In this document: positions 1-9,123 of the stretch, in pieces
Position numbering within the stretch: the first letter of the stretch is position 1
Layout of the letters: each line of letters opens with the position of its first letter
Made by a program: the position numbers and the translations under genes
The notes under the pieces: model-generated
What the model was told of the DNA's origin: nothing
Database searches by the model: none
Seen by the model: only the letters and a program-made list of their open reading frames with translations
From: Pseudomonadota bacterium
Lineage (GTDB): Bacteria > Pseudomonadota > Alphaproteobacteria > Rhizobiales > Beijerinckiaceae
NCBI GenBank assembly: GCA_021813805.1
Contig: JAKAJL010000003.1
Location: 1-64,000 of the forward strand
DNA: 64,000 nucleotides
Reading direction: 5' to 3'

Positions 1-252
1 CTTGTCAATTCCATTGCCGTCCTTTCTTTCCTTGCCTTTGCCGGCGCGGCTTACGCCCAGGCCCCGGCGGCCCCTGCCGCGCCGGCCGCCGCCGCGCCAG
101 CCGCCGCCCCCGCGACCGCGGCTCCTGCCGCGAAGGCGAAGACCGCCAAGCCGCGAAGCGCGAAATCGCTCGAGTGCTCGAAACAGGCCGACGCCCAGAA
201 ACTGCACGGCAAAGAGCGCAAAGCGTTCATGAGCAAGTGCAAGAAGAGCTGA
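1..252 (+). CDS. PsiF-repeat exported protein, 5' end missing
   Basis: The reading frame is open from base 1 to the TGA at 250-252, and its start codon lies outside the window. The visible 83 residues begin with the hydrophobic part of a signal peptide ending AYAQ. An Ala/Pro/Lys-rich linker follows. The C-terminal module has the spacing Cys-Ser-x-Gln-Ala-Asp-Ala...Leu-His-Gly-Lys...Phe-Met-Ser-x-Cys-Lys, which is the PsiF repeat. The two Cys could form a disulfide in the periplasm. The function of PsiF proteins is not established; the E. coli namesake is phosphate-starvation inducible. The family call is firm. Confidence 0.85.
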   Translation, partial: LVNSIAVLSFLAFAGAAYAQAPAAPAAPAAAAPAAAPATAAPAAKAKTAKPRSAKSLECSKQADAQKLHGKERKAFMSKCKKS

Positions 253-326
253 AGCGCTCCCGCCGCCTATTTCCGGAAAGTTGCTGTGATTTTCGAATCA
301 TCATGCGTATCTGAAAGATAGATAAA

Positions 327-362
327 TGAGCGCGTTCGATTATATTATTTCGGACGCGCTCA
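327..362. terminator. Stem-loop downstream of the PsiF gene
   Basis: A 13-bp stem (327-339 with 350-362, one G-U pair, arms starting TGAGCGCGT and ending ACGCGCTCA) encloses a 10-nt A/T loop. It lies between the PsiF gene and the convergent SGNH hydrolase gene, so a two-way terminator is plausible. There is no T-tract. Confidence 0.5.
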
Positions 363-430
363 TGACCAATCGAGGCGCTGATAAGGCGCGATCGCCAGAA
401 TCGGACTTCGGCCTTGGGAAAAAATCATGC

Positions 431-1267
431 TCAGTCGAGGGGTTTCGAGCGCGCCGGGTTTCGGTCTAAACGCTGCGCGCTCGAGACCCGGCTGATGACG
501 TTGTCGTCGATCGCGTGCGAGAGAGTGACGGCGATCTGCTCGGCGAGGCAGCGATAGCCCTTGTCATTCAGATGCAGGTGGTCGGGCCCCGTGAATTCCT
601 CGCGGCCCGCCGCGCCGCCATATTGGCGCATCGCGTCGTAACGCGAGACCAAAGCGACGCCCGCGTCCCGCGCTACTCGCGCCGTGACGTCGCGGATCGG
701 AAGATAATTCGGCAAGGCTGCGAGCCGGCGGGTCCATTGCATGCCGACCAGAACGACATCGGTGTCGGTTTTTTTCAGGAAATCCAAGGCGTCGCGCAAG
801 GTCGCCTCATATTTTTCTGGCGGCACGCCGGTGATGCCGTCATTGGCGCCGACCTGCCAAAGCACGAGGTCCGGATGAAGGCGCGGTATTTCCTCGCGCA
901 GACGAGCCGCCGTTTCCGCCGCCGTTTCGCCGCCGACTCCGAGATTAACCACCTCGATCGCCTCGGCCGGCAGGGCCTTCGCCAGCATTTCGCGCAATTG
1001 TGACGGATAGTTCTCGGCCGGGCTGCTAGCCCCGACGCCCTCGGTCGAAGACGAGCCGATGGCGACGATCCGCACCCTGCCCTCCTCGCCCACGGCGCGG
1101 GAAAAATGCGGCAGGGGGGCGATGTGGGCGGGGACCCGAGCTGCGCCGAGGCATGAATTCTCGCTGGCCACGCGCAGCCGCTGCGCGGGCCGCCCGACCG
1201 GGAGGACGAGCGGCAGCGCCGCCCCCAAAGCCAGCGACGCGCCAAACAGGACAAACGCTCTTCTCAT
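431..1267 (-). CDS. SGNH/GDSL-family hydrolase, exported
   Basis: This is a 278-residue esterase/lipase-like hydrolase. The ATG at 1267 places a signal sequence or membrane anchor at residues 1-22; the frame stays open further upstream to 1330. SGNH blocks are visible: block I reads AIGSSST (residues 69-75, probable nucleophile Ser73, with Ser in place of the usual GDS Asp), block II NLGVGGE (108-114), block III GAND (140-143) and block V DHLHLND (229-235) with the catalytic Asp/His pair. Such enzymes remove acyl groups from lipids or polysaccharides. It stands alone, convergent to the PsiF gene, and its substrate cannot be told. The polysaccharide locus starts only 3 kb away, so an O-acetyl ester substrate is possible. 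Confidence 0.85.
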   Translation of the reverse strand: MRRAFVLFGASLALGAALPLVLPVGRPAQRLRVASENSCLGAARVPAHIAPLPHFSRAVGEEGRVRIVAIGSSSTEGVGASSPAENYPSQLREMLAKALPAEAIEVVNLGVGGETAAETAARLREEIPRLHPDLVLWQVGANDGITGVPPEKYEATLRDALDFLKKTDTDVVLVGMQWTRRLAALPNYLPIRDVTARVARDAGVALVSRYDAMRQYGGAAGREEFTGPDHLHLNDKGYRCLAEQIAVTLSHAIDDNVISRVSSAQRLDRNPARSKPLD

Positions 1268-1359
1268 GACGAAGCGATCCAGAACCTCCGACTTCCCCGC
1301 GAAATTGCCCGGATTCCGGCGAGGGTTCAACTATGTCTCTCGTATGAGGCGAAATCGGG

Positions 1360-2286
1360 TCATGGTCCTTGCCTGGGCGTCGTCGCCATCGCCTCGCCGG
1401 CGGCGAATTGGTCGCGAAAAGCCCGCGCCGCCCTGTCGATGAACAGCGATGTCTTGCGCGGGGAGCGGCCCGGCGGACGAACCAGATGGATCGGCGCCGG
1501 CGGCGGCTCGAAATCCTGCAACAGGCGGACCAGCCGTCCCTGGGCGATTCGCTCGGCCGCCTGATAGGAGAAAAGACGCACGACGCCCAGCCCGGACATC
1601 GCGGCGTCGAGCGCGGCGTCCACCGAATTGACCGCGAGGCGGGGGCGAAAGCGGATCGTCCTGTCCTCGTCGGCGCCCAGGCTCCAATGGCTGGGCGCGG
1701 AAGCGACCCCAAGGGTCGAGATGAAGACATGCTCCGCCAGTTCGTCGGGATTTCGCGGCGTCCCGGCCCGGGCCAGATAGTCGGGCGCGGCGACCAGAAC
1801 CCGCCGGACCGCGCCGACGCGCAGCGCGATCAGCGACGAATCGGGCAGATGGCCGATGCGCAGGCCGACATCGATTCCCTCGTCCACCAGCGAAACGATG
1901 CGATCGAGCAGCAGGTTCACGTCGAAGCCTGGAAAATCGCGAAGGAAATCGCGGACGATCGGCATGACGTGCAAGCGCCCGAACATCACCGGCGCGGTGA
2001 GGGTAAGCAAGCCGCGCGGAAAATCGCCACCGCCCTGGAGGGCGTCGGCCATGTCGTCGTACTCGGCGAGCAGGCGGCGACCGCGCGCCAGCAATTGCTC
2101 GCCCGCCTCGGTCAAGGACAAGGCCCGCGTGGTGCGGTTGAACAGGCGTTGGCCCAAAGCCTCCTCCAGCGCGGCGATCGCGCGGCTGACGCCGGCCGGC
2201 GAACGCCCGGTCTTTCGCGCCGCGGCGACAAAACTATCGTTTTCGGCGACGGCGACGAATAGGGCGATGGAGGCAAGCCTGTCCAT
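1360..2286 (-). CDS. LysR-family transcriptional regulator
   Basis: This 308-residue protein has normal LysR length. The N-terminal winged helix-turn-helix (residues 1-60) contains FVAVAENDSFVAAARKTG, and the typical linker helix follows. The rest is a periplasmic-binding-protein-like effector domain. It resembles the LysR subgroup in which Leu-Thr-x-Thr-Ala-Pro opens the effector domain. It is divergent from the glutathione S-transferase gene with 114 bp between starts, so that gene and its PNPOx-like neighbour are the likely targets. The intergenic stretch is A/T-rich around 2330-2358 but no unambiguous T-N11-A box could be fixed. The effector is unknown. Confidence 0.92.
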   Translation of the reverse strand: MDRLASIALFVAVAENDSFVAAARKTGRSPAGVSRAIAALEEALGQRLFNRTTRALSLTEAGEQLLARGRRLLAEYDDMADALQGGGDFPRGLLTLTAPVMFGRLHVMPIVRDFLRDFPGFDVNLLLDRIVSLVDEGIDVGLRIGHLPDSSLIALRVGAVRRVLVAAPDYLARAGTPRNPDELAEHVFISTLGVASAPSHWSLGADEDRTIRFRPRLAVNSVDAALDAAMSGLGVVRLFSYQAAERIAQGRLVRLLQDFEPPPAPIHLVRPPGRSPRKTSLFIDRAARAFRDQFAAGEAMATTPRQGP

Positions 2287-2400
2287 GGGATTGTTTCGCT
2301 TCTCGCAAAAGTAAGATGAGATTTTTTCGGATTAACGCGAATTGCAAAAGAATTATTTTGGGCGCGGGACCGCGACGTCCCAGACCCTCGGGAGGAAGCC

Positions 2401-3036
2401 ATGAATTCGAAAAAGCCGATCCTGCTGCACGGTTTCGACCGGTCCGGCCATTCGCATCGCGCCGAACTGATGCTGCGCCTGCTTGGCCTGCCCTTCGACT
2501 TTCATCAGGTCGATCTCGCCGGCGGCGAGCAGCGCTCGGCCGCCTTTCTCAAGCTCAATCCGTTCGGGACCGTGCCCGTGATCGAGGACGACGGCGTGGT
2601 GATCGCGGATTCCTGCTCGATCCTGGTTTATCTGGCGACGAAATACGACGCGGAAGGCCGCTGGCTGCCGCGCGACCCCGCCGGCGCGGCGCAGGTCCAG
2701 CGCTGGCTGTCGGTGGCGCAGGGACCGGTCTTCAACGGCCCGTGCCGCGCCCGCCTGGTCACGGTGTTCGGCGCCGATCTCGACCACGCCCTGGCCAAGG
2801 CGACCGCCGAAAAACTGTTCGCGAACCTCGATCCAATATTGGCCGACAAGACATTTCTGGTCGAAGAGCGCCCGACCATCGCCGATATCGCGCTTTACAG
2901 CTATATCGCCCACGCGCCCGAGGGCGGCGTCGCGCTCGACCCGCACAAGAATATCGTCGCCTGGCTGAGGCGGATCGAGGCCCTGCCCGGCTTTGCGCCC
3001 ATGCCCGCGACCAAGGCCGGCCTGCTGGCGGCCTGA
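2401..3036 (+). CDS. Glutathione S-transferase
   Basis: This 211-residue protein has normal GST length. The N-terminal thioredoxin-like domain starts HGFDRSGHSHRAELMLRLLG. It contains the cis-Pro motif FGTVPVI (about residues 57-63) followed by Asp-Ser-Cys-Ser-Ile for glutathione gamma-Glu binding, and a helical C-terminal domain from about residue 90. It conjugates glutathione to electrophiles or acts as a peroxidase in the cytoplasm. The start has a GGAGGA ribosome site 4-5 nt upstream. It is followed after 2 bp by a PNPOx-like flavoprotein gene, so the two are co-transcribed, and it is divergent from a LysR gene. This suggests inducible detoxification. Confidence 0.92.
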   Translation: MNSKKPILLHGFDRSGHSHRAELMLRLLGLPFDFHQVDLAGGEQRSAAFLKLNPFGTVPVIEDDGVVIADSCSILVYLATKYDAEGRWLPRDPAGAAQVQRWLSVAQGPVFNGPCRARLVTVFGADLDHALAKATAEKLFANLDPILADKTFLVEERPTIADIALYSYIAHAPEGGVALDPHKNIVAWLRRIEALPGFAPMPATKAGLLAA

Positions 3037-3038
3037 GC

Positions 3039-3917
3039 ATGACCGCGCCGCTCATCGACCGGCGCCCTTGGCATGAAGGCGAGATCGCGGCGCGGCGCAT
3101 GGCCGGCGCGCCCGAGACCGCGCCGGTCATCCGAACCTTCCTCAGCGCGCAACAGGCCGATTTTTTTGCGCGCCTGCCGATGGTTTTCGTCGCCGGGCTC
3201 GACGCGAAAGGCGCCCCGATCGCTTCGCTCCTGCGCGGGGCGCCGGGCTTTGTCGCCTGCCCGGAGCCGCGCCGCATGGCCATCGCCGCGCCGTTCCCGG
3301 AGAGCGAGCGTCTGTCGCGCGACATCGGCGCGCCATTCGGCGTCATCGGCGTGGACTTCGCTGCGCGCCAGCGCAACCGGGTCAATGGCCATATCGCTCA
3401 ATCCAGCGGCGAAACATTGACCCTGGCGGTGGAGGAAGCCTTCGGCAACTGCCCGAAATATATCTCGCCCCACGCGTTCCCCGATGGCGGCGGCGCGCCA
3501 GGCGCCTGGACCATGCTGCCCGCGCTCGACGGCGCGGCGCGCGACCTCGTCGAGGCGGCGGATGTGTTCTTCCTCGCCACGCGCGGGCCGGACGGCGTGG
3601 ACATATCCCATCGCGGCGGACCGTCCGGCTTCATCGCGATGCGCCAGGACGGCGGGCTGCTGATCCCGGACTTTCCGGGCAACAATTATTTCAATTCATT
3701 CGGCAACCTGCTCCACGATCCGCGCGCGACCCTGCTTTTCGTGGATTTTCCCACAGGCCGCGCGCTGCGCCTGCAAGGCGCCGCGCGGGTGGATTTCGCG
3801 CCCGCCCGCATGTGGACCTTCACGCCCGACAGCGCCGCCAGACTGGAGACCGGCGCACGGTCTTCGGCCCTCCGCGCGCCGACGAGCGGGGGGACCGGAA
3901 GCCGCCTGAATCGATAG
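3039..3917 (+). CDS. Pyridoxamine 5'-phosphate oxidase-like FMN-binding protein
   Basis: The 292-residue product belongs to the split-barrel PNPOx-like family. The core barrel is in the C-terminal half (about residues 170-270) with FFLATRGPDGVDISHRGG and DFPGNNYFNSFGNLL, followed by LLFVDFPTGRALRLQG. These are the FMN-phosphate and dimer-contact segments of this group. The N-terminal half contains a partial barrel repeat (FFARLPMVFVAGLDAKGAP). The ATG at 3039 is 2 bp after the GST stop. Members are usually annotated as flavin-nucleotide-binding proteins of unknown substrate. A partner role in detoxification with the GST is inferred from the shared operon only. Confidence 0.85.
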   Translation: MTAPLIDRRPWHEGEIAARRMAGAPETAPVIRTFLSAQQADFFARLPMVFVAGLDAKGAPIASLLRGAPGFVACPEPRRMAIAAPFPESERLSRDIGAPFGVIGVDFAARQRNRVNGHIAQSSGETLTLAVEEAFGNCPKYISPHAFPDGGGAPGAWTMLPALDGAARDLVEAADVFFLATRGPDGVDISHRGGPSGFIAMRQDGGLLIPDFPGNNYFNSFGNLLHDPRATLLFVDFPTGRALRLQGAARVDFAPARMWTFTPDSAARLETGARSSALRAPTSGGTGSRLNR

Positions 3918-3974
3918 CGTTTTGCCCACAGGCCTTTAGGCCTTCATTAACCATGTTTGTCCAAAGTGGCGGAA

Positions 3975-5612
3975 ATGGACAACAGGCAGAACGGCGTGCG
4001 GCGCCCCATTCCATCGCCCAGTTCGCCATCGCTGGTGTCGTTGCGCCGCACGGCGGCGTCGGCCGGAGACCAACCGCCGCTGGTCCTGGTCTTTGTCCTG
4101 GCCTTCGGCCTCACCGCCCTCCCCGTATTCCTTCACGCATTCGGCCAGCCGCTGGCCCTTGCCGTCTGCGCCGCCCTGGCGGCCGCCGCCGCCATGACGA
4201 TCGAGGCGCAGGTCCCCGTCATCGTCCTCACCGCGACGATCTTCCAGAACGTTTTCGTCTCGATCGCGTCGGTGAATTACACCGACATCCATGACCTCGA
4301 TCCGATGAAGAGCTACAATTTCGTCACCACTGTCGTCACGTGGCTGGTGGTGATGGCGGGCTTCTTCAACCGCTGGCGGTCCTTTTCGCCCTTCACCCGG
4401 CGGATGATTTTCGCATCCTGCGCCTTGCTGGCGATTTATGGCGTCTATTTCCTGGCCGGCGTCCTGATCAACCCCCACAGCGCCGTGGTCTATATGCGCA
4501 ATATCGGGACGCCGATCCTGTTGTTTCAAATGTTCCTCATCGTCGCGGCCCGCCATGAGCTGGCTCTGCCGAGACTCGTCGTTGTCCTGCTCGGGCTGAT
4601 GATCGGCGCCGGCTACACGGAAGTCCTCGCGCACGATCTATGGCTCGACCTCACCAACGGCTGGCATTACCTCGCGCTTTCCTATGCCGACAACGCCAGC
4701 AGCCTCAAAACCCTCGACGAGGCCAATCGCTCCGGCGTCGTGCCGGTCAATCTGGTCGATTACGGCCGAACCGACCTCTTCAATTCGCCGATGTTCGCGG
4801 CCTTGCATCTGACAGTGCTGCGCCTCGAAGGGCCGAACCTCCATTCGATCAGCTTCGGCTACGCCCTGGCGGCGCTCCTGTCCTTCGCCGCGATCCACAG
4901 GCGCCGGGCCGCGGCGCTGCTCGCGGCGCCCCTGCTGCTGCTGACCAGCGCCAAGGGCCCGCTGATGCTTGCCGTCTTCACTCTTGTCTTTCACGAGGCC
5001 GCGCGTCGCTGGGACCCGAGGACGGCGCTTAAAATCCTGGCGCTCGCGCTCGCGGCTTTCGCCGTCTTCGCCCTGGCTTTCGGTTTCAGGAACGGCGACT
5101 ATCACGTGCTCGGCCTCATCGGCGGCCTCAACGGCTTCATCAAAAATCCGGTCGGCCACAGTCTCGGCGAGGGGGGCAATCTTTCCTTCGCCAGTTTCAA
5201 CGTGATCGACTGGAGCAAGTTTCAGCGCGAAGGCGCGGCCGACGTCGCGGTGGAAAGCGCGGTCGGCGTCATGCTCTTCCAGCTCGGCGTCGCGGCGGTC
5301 GCGGCTTTCGCCTTTTACGCCTGGATCGCGCGGACGGCCCTGTCGCTCTTCGAGCACGCCCGGGCGCCGGCTCTGGCCTTCGCAACCGGCGCCATCGCGA
5401 CCACCATGGTCAACGGCCTGTTTCAGGAAGAAGCCTATTTCGCGCCGCTGGCGCTCGGCCTGGTGATGGGCCTCGCCGGCCTGTCGCTCGGCGCGGCGGA
5501 TCGCGCCCTCGCCGCCAGGAAACCGCAAGGCGCGCCCGCACCGAGGCTCCGCGTCTCCCAGGCCGCGGGCAACGGCGCGGGCTTCAGCCGTCCGGCAGCA
5601 ATGCGCTCATGA
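3975..5612 (+). CDS. O-antigen polymerase/ligase-like membrane protein (Wzy-like)
   Basis: This 545-residue inner-membrane protein has many hydrophobic segments (roughly 11-12), beginning at LVLVFVLAFGLTALPVF. A larger hydrophilic loop before TM segments near residue 300 contains the TSAKGP turn seen in Wzy/WaaL-type proteins. No strict signature exists for Wzy, so the call rests on topology and on the neighbours: a Wzc-like co-polymerase, a WecG/TagA glycosyltransferase, a GT4 glycosyltransferase and a flippase. The ATG at 3975 is chosen over a TTG at 3957. Its 3' end overlaps the convergent GH5 gene by 29 bp. Expected role: joining lipid-linked repeat units in the periplasm. Confidence 0.7.
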   Translation: MDNRQNGVRRPIPSPSSPSLVSLRRTAASAGDQPPLVLVFVLAFGLTALPVFLHAFGQPLALAVCAALAAAAAMTIEAQVPVIVLTATIFQNVFVSIASVNYTDIHDLDPMKSYNFVTTVVTWLVVMAGFFNRWRSFSPFTRRMIFASCALLAIYGVYFLAGVLINPHSAVVYMRNIGTPILLFQMFLIVAARHELALPRLVVVLLGLMIGAGYTEVLAHDLWLDLTNGWHYLALSYADNASSLKTLDEANRSGVVPVNLVDYGRTDLFNSPMFAALHLTVLRLEGPNLHSISFGYALAALLSFAAIHRRRAAALLAAPLLLLTSAKGPLMLAVFTLVFHEAARRWDPRTALKILALALAAFAVFALAFGFRNGDYHVLGLIGGLNGFIKNPVGHSLGEGGNLSFASFNVIDWSKFQREGAADVAVESAVGVMLFQLGVAAVAAFAFYAWIARTALSLFEHARAPALAFATGAIATTMVNGLFQEEAYFAPLALGLVMGLAGLSLGAADRALAARKPQGAPAPRLRVSQAAGNGAGFSRPAAMRS

Positions 5613-6708
5613 CGCCCGCGTCGATCCGCCCCTGTTCGTCGAGCAGGCCAAAGCCGCCGGCGTAATCCCAATGCGCCCAGCCGAAGCCGTTGGCCTCCGC
5701 CGCGGCGCGGACCGCGGCGAGCCAGGCCAGACGGCCGGCGCGCGGCGCCTTGAAGCGCAAGACCCCGAATTCGTTGACGATCACCGGGACGGCATGGCTG
5801 GCGCTCCAGGCGGCCAGCGCCGAAAATTGCGCCGAAATGGCGGCCGGCGTCCATGCCGTCCGCGCGGTTTCCTCCAGGGCCCGCGCCGCCGGCCGATCGC
5901 CCCGCGCCAAAGCCTCGGCGCGCAGACGCGCCAACACCGGATCGCGCTCGGCCGATGGAAAAGGCACGCCCTCCAGATGGCTGTAGGGACTTGAGGCGTC
6001 CCAGTCCAGGCCCTGATGGGTAAAGATCATCGGCGTGTAGAAATGGACCGCATAGAGGACATTGCGGTCCGCGAACGGCCGCCACCGCGCCAGTTGTTCG
6101 GCCCGCTGGAAAGGCGCCGGTCCGACGACCAGCGTCGTGCGCGGAAGCAGCGCCCTGGCCTCTCCCGCCAGGTCCTCCGCGAAGGGCCGCCAGACGTCGT
6201 CGCCGATGTCGGCCTCGTTCAGCAGTTCGGCAAAGATGCGCGGCGCCGGCCATCGCTCGAGACGCGCCGCAAGGCCTCGCCAACCGGCGCGCAAGGCTCT
6301 CTGCGCCTCGTCGGGATCGGAGCGCAGCAGGTCGTGGAGCGGGCCGTCGGGGTGAAGATCGACGGTGACGGCGTAATCGAGCTTGAGCAGCCGTCCCAGA
6401 CTGCGTTCGAGGTCGTCGAGCGCCGCGCCGCGCGCGGCCGGGCCGGAAAAATAGGGCAAGGCGGCTTCGGCGACGAGCGGCAGGCGGATATGGGTCATGC
6501 CGCGCCGGCGAAGCGCCGCGAGCGTCGCCGGATCGGCGGCCTTACCATCCCGCCGCGGCGCCTGATCGGGCAGGTTGAAGCCGCGCCGCAGCGCGGGCGG
6601 AATCCCGGCGCCCGGTCTGGATTCATTGCCGGCCGCGCGGGCTGTCGAAAAACCGCCGGCGGCCGCGAGGCCGCTCAGGAATTTGCGCCGGTCGAGCGCG
6701 AAAGTCAC
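5584..6708 (-). CDS. Exported glycoside hydrolase family 5 (cellulase-like)
   Basis: The 374-residue product starts at a GTG with an AAGGAGG site 6 nt upstream. Residues 1-26 form a Tat-type signal (Arg7-Arg8-Lys-Phe-Leu, then a hydrophobic stretch ending TARA). The barrel carries the GH5 catalytic pair: acid/base Glu165 in ELLNEAD and nucleophile Glu313 in VNEFGV, plus HFYTP (222-226). GH5 enzymes cleave beta-linked glucans or mannans. Polysaccharide loci often include a periplasmic glycanase that trims or releases polymer. It lies antisense between the Wzy-like and Wzc-like genes, so it has its own promoter; that promoter lies in the 182-bp gap before 6891. Confidence 0.88.
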   Translation of the reverse strand: MTFALDRRKFLSGLAAAGGFSTARAAGNESRPGAGIPPALRRGFNLPDQAPRRDGKAADPATLAALRRRGMTHIRLPLVAEAALPYFSGPAARGAALDDLERSLGRLLKLDYAVTVDLHPDGPLHDLLRSDPDEAQRALRAGWRGLAARLERWPAPRIFAELLNEADIGDDVWRPFAEDLAGEARALLPRTTLVVGPAPFQRAEQLARWRPFADRNVLYAVHFYTPMIFTHQGLDWDASSPYSHLEGVPFPSAERDPVLARLRAEALARGDRPAARALEETARTAWTPAAISAQFSALAAWSASHAVPVIVNEFGVLRFKAPRAGRLAWLAAVRAAAEANGFGWAHWDYAGGFGLLDEQGRIDAGVMSALLPDG

Positions 6709-6890
6709 GTATCGCCTCCTTTCCGCCGGCCGCGAGGACGAGCTGGCCGGGTCGTCGCGGGCGAGCCGCCGAGAAATACTGCGCCAAGGGGCCTTTGGGC
6801 GGTCGGCAACACATCATTTACCATTTCTGTATTTTATGAGCGAAAGGGTTTAGCGCCAAACCGCTTGTTTTCCCGAGCTTCGAGTCGTCA

Positions 6891-9008
6891 ATGGACATCA
6901 AGAGCTTTGTTCCGTCCTGGCGCCGAGTCTCGGGCGAGAACGCATCCGAGGACGCGATCGAAATCTGGAGCGACTCGGCGGCAGACGTCGCGCCCTTCGT
7001 CACGCCCCTGACCTTCTGGCTGTTCCTGCGCCGCAACGCGCGCCGCGTCGCCCTTTCCTCCGTGCTGGCGGCGAGCGGGCTTTTCGTCGTCTTCCTGCTG
7101 GTCTTGAACAAATATGCGGCCGTCGCCACGATCATGGTGGAGCCGCGCGTCGCCAGCATCACCCAGGACGCCAATGTCGTGCAGAATATCGGCGCCGACG
7201 CGATCGCCGTCGAAAGCCTGGTGCAATCTTACCGCACGGAGGCGTTTCTGGGGGCCCTGGCCGATCGTCTCGGCCTGGTGAAAGACGGCGAGTTCAGCGA
7301 TCGCGCCACCGCCGTCAAAGCCCTTGAAAAGGAACTGGACATTTCGCGCCGGGGCGCGACTTACGTCATCGACGTCACCGTGCGGAACCGCTCCGCCGAA
7401 AAGGCGGCCCGAATCGCCAACGCCGCGGCGGCGGCGATCATCGATGGCCAGCGCGACATTCGCGCGCGCGCCAACGACAGGGTCGCGGGGGACATCGCGG
7501 CGCGTCTGGACGAAGTAAGCGGGCGTGTGAACAGCGCCGAAAAGGCGGTCGCCGATCTCAAGGCCAGATTGAAGGTGACGGACGTCGGCCAGGGGACGAC
7601 GGTGCTGGAACGCCGCGCCTACGATCTCGGCCAGCAACTCGCGTTGGCCAGCGCCAAGACCGCCGAGGCCAGGGCGCGTTTCGAACAATTGCGCCAGGCG
7701 GGCGACGGCGGCCAGCTATCCCAGGCGTTGCAGTCGAATCTTCTGGCGGGACTGCGGACCGATTATGCGCGCCTCGCCGGACAGGCCGCGGATCAGGCGG
7801 CGATTTTCGGCGCCCGCCATCCGGCGGTGACGGCGATGAACGCCCGGCTCGCCGCGCTGAAACGGCAGATCGGCGCCGAACTGGCGCGCCTTGCCGCCGC
7901 CGCCCAAGGCGATTTTGCAGCCGCGCGGCAAAGCGAGGACGCGCTCGCGCGCCAGCTCAAGGAGACGCAGGACGAAGCCGCCGAGCTTGGTCCCAAGCTT
8001 GTCAATCTCGACGCGTTGCAGCGCGAGGCGAAAGCCGAACGGCTGGTCTATGAGCAATTGCTCGACCGGCAGAAGCAGCTGGTCGCGACGCGGAACCTCT
8101 CGCCCGATGACATCAGGCTGATTTCGCCGGCGACGCCGCCCAACAGGATCAAGCCGGGCCTTGTCGCGCGCGTCGCCGGCGCCGCCGTTATCGGCCTGCT
8201 GGCCGGCCTCGCCTTCGCGCTGGCGCGGGAATCCGTCCCGGGCGTTCTGACCACCGCCCGTCAGGCCGAGCGTCTCGACGGGGTCACGGTCGTCGGCATG
8301 GCGCCGCTGCTGCCGCAGCCGGAAAAGGATGAAACGTCCCGGTCGCCGGCGTGGCCTGACCTCGCGCCCTGGCTCGACGAACTTTGCGCCCTCGCTGCGC
8401 AAGGGACCAAGGATCGGGCCAGCGTCCTGCTGATCTCCTCGCCCCTGCGCGGCGCCGGACGTTCGACCGCCGCGCGGTCCTGCGCCGCTTTTCTCGCCGA
8501 CGGCGGCGCCCGCGTCCTGTTGATCCGGGCGGACCGTCCTCCGGAGGCGAGCCGGCGCCCGCGTTTCGGCCTCATCGACGTGCTCGACCGTGGCGCCGAC
8601 CTGCGGCGCGCCTTTGTCGAAAGCGCCGCCGCCGGCTACACCGTTCTGCCTTTCGGCGGGAGCGAGACCGAAAGCCGCGCCTCGACCAGCGCGCTGATGA
8701 GCGGCGTGACCCTGCGCGCGCTGATCCATCTTTGTCGGCAATGGTTCGACGTGGTCGTGATCGACGGGCCGCCGGCGCTCGAAGCCGGATATGGGGCGCT
8801 GCTGGCGCGCCAGGCCGACGCGACCGTGCTTGTCGCGGAATGGCGCAAGACTGTTTCATCCGAGATCGCCGAGGCGATCGACCGTCTCGGCGTCGAGGAC
8901 GTCGCGTTGTTTTTCAACAAGGTCGACATCGCCTTGCTGCGCAGCTTCGATCCCGCGGAATCCCGCCGGATCGAGGTCCAGGCCGAGAGCTTCCGTCTCG
9001 CCGCCTGA
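6891..9008 (+). CDS. Wzc-like polysaccharide co-polymerase/tyrosine autokinase with altered P-loop
   Basis: This 705-residue protein has a Wzz-type N-terminal region: TM1 at about 55-73, a periplasmic coiled-coil region with long Ala/Arg/Glu helices at 165-400, and a Pro-rich TM2 entry PPNRIKPG at 416-423. A cytoplasmic BY-kinase domain (500-690) follows. Walker A reads GAGRST (521-526), where family members have Lys at the Arg524 position. Walker A' reads LIRADRPP, lacking the usual first Asp. Walker B VVVIDGPP (621-628) is intact. There is no C-terminal Tyr cluster. It should control chain length and assembly with the Wzy-like protein, but it may not autophosphorylate. Confidence 0.85.
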   Translation: MDIKSFVPSWRRVSGENASEDAIEIWSDSAADVAPFVTPLTFWLFLRRNARRVALSSVLAASGLFVVFLLVLNKYAAVATIMVEPRVASITQDANVVQNIGADAIAVESLVQSYRTEAFLGALADRLGLVKDGEFSDRATAVKALEKELDISRRGATYVIDVTVRNRSAEKAARIANAAAAAIIDGQRDIRARANDRVAGDIAARLDEVSGRVNSAEKAVADLKARLKVTDVGQGTTVLERRAYDLGQQLALASAKTAEARARFEQLRQAGDGGQLSQALQSNLLAGLRTDYARLAGQAADQAAIFGARHPAVTAMNARLAALKRQIGAELARLAAAAQGDFAAARQSEDALARQLKETQDEAAELGPKLVNLDALQREAKAERLVYEQLLDRQKQLVATRNLSPDDIRLISPATPPNRIKPGLVARVAGAAVIGLLAGLAFALARESVPGVLTTARQAERLDGVTVVGMAPLLPQPEKDETSRSPAWPDLAPWLDELCALAAQGTKDRASVLLISSPLRGAGRSTAARSCAAFLADGGARVLLIRADRPPEASRRPRFGLIDVLDRGADLRRAFVESAAAGYTVLPFGGSETESRASTSALMSGVTLRALIHLCRQWFDVVVIDGPPALEAGYGALLARQADATVLVAEWRKTVSSEIAEAIDRLGVEDVALFFNKVDIALLRSFDPAESRRIEVQAESFRLAA

Positions 9009-9123
9009 AATCGCCATCCCGCGCTTCTCCCGGAACTGGCAAGCTCTTTCCTTCCCAAGCGGAAATACGTCGCCTTGTGTTTCATTTCGATGACATGGCG
9101 ACCCGAATCCCAGGGAAGCCTCA

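Noticed and set aside
6847-6862. GGTTT-N6-AAACC repeat before the Wzc-like gene
   Set aside because: The five-base arms are too short to call an operator or terminator.
7716-8741. 341-codon minus-strand frame opposite the Wzc-like gene
   Set aside because: No domain is visible, and the plus-strand product has Wzz and kinase features.
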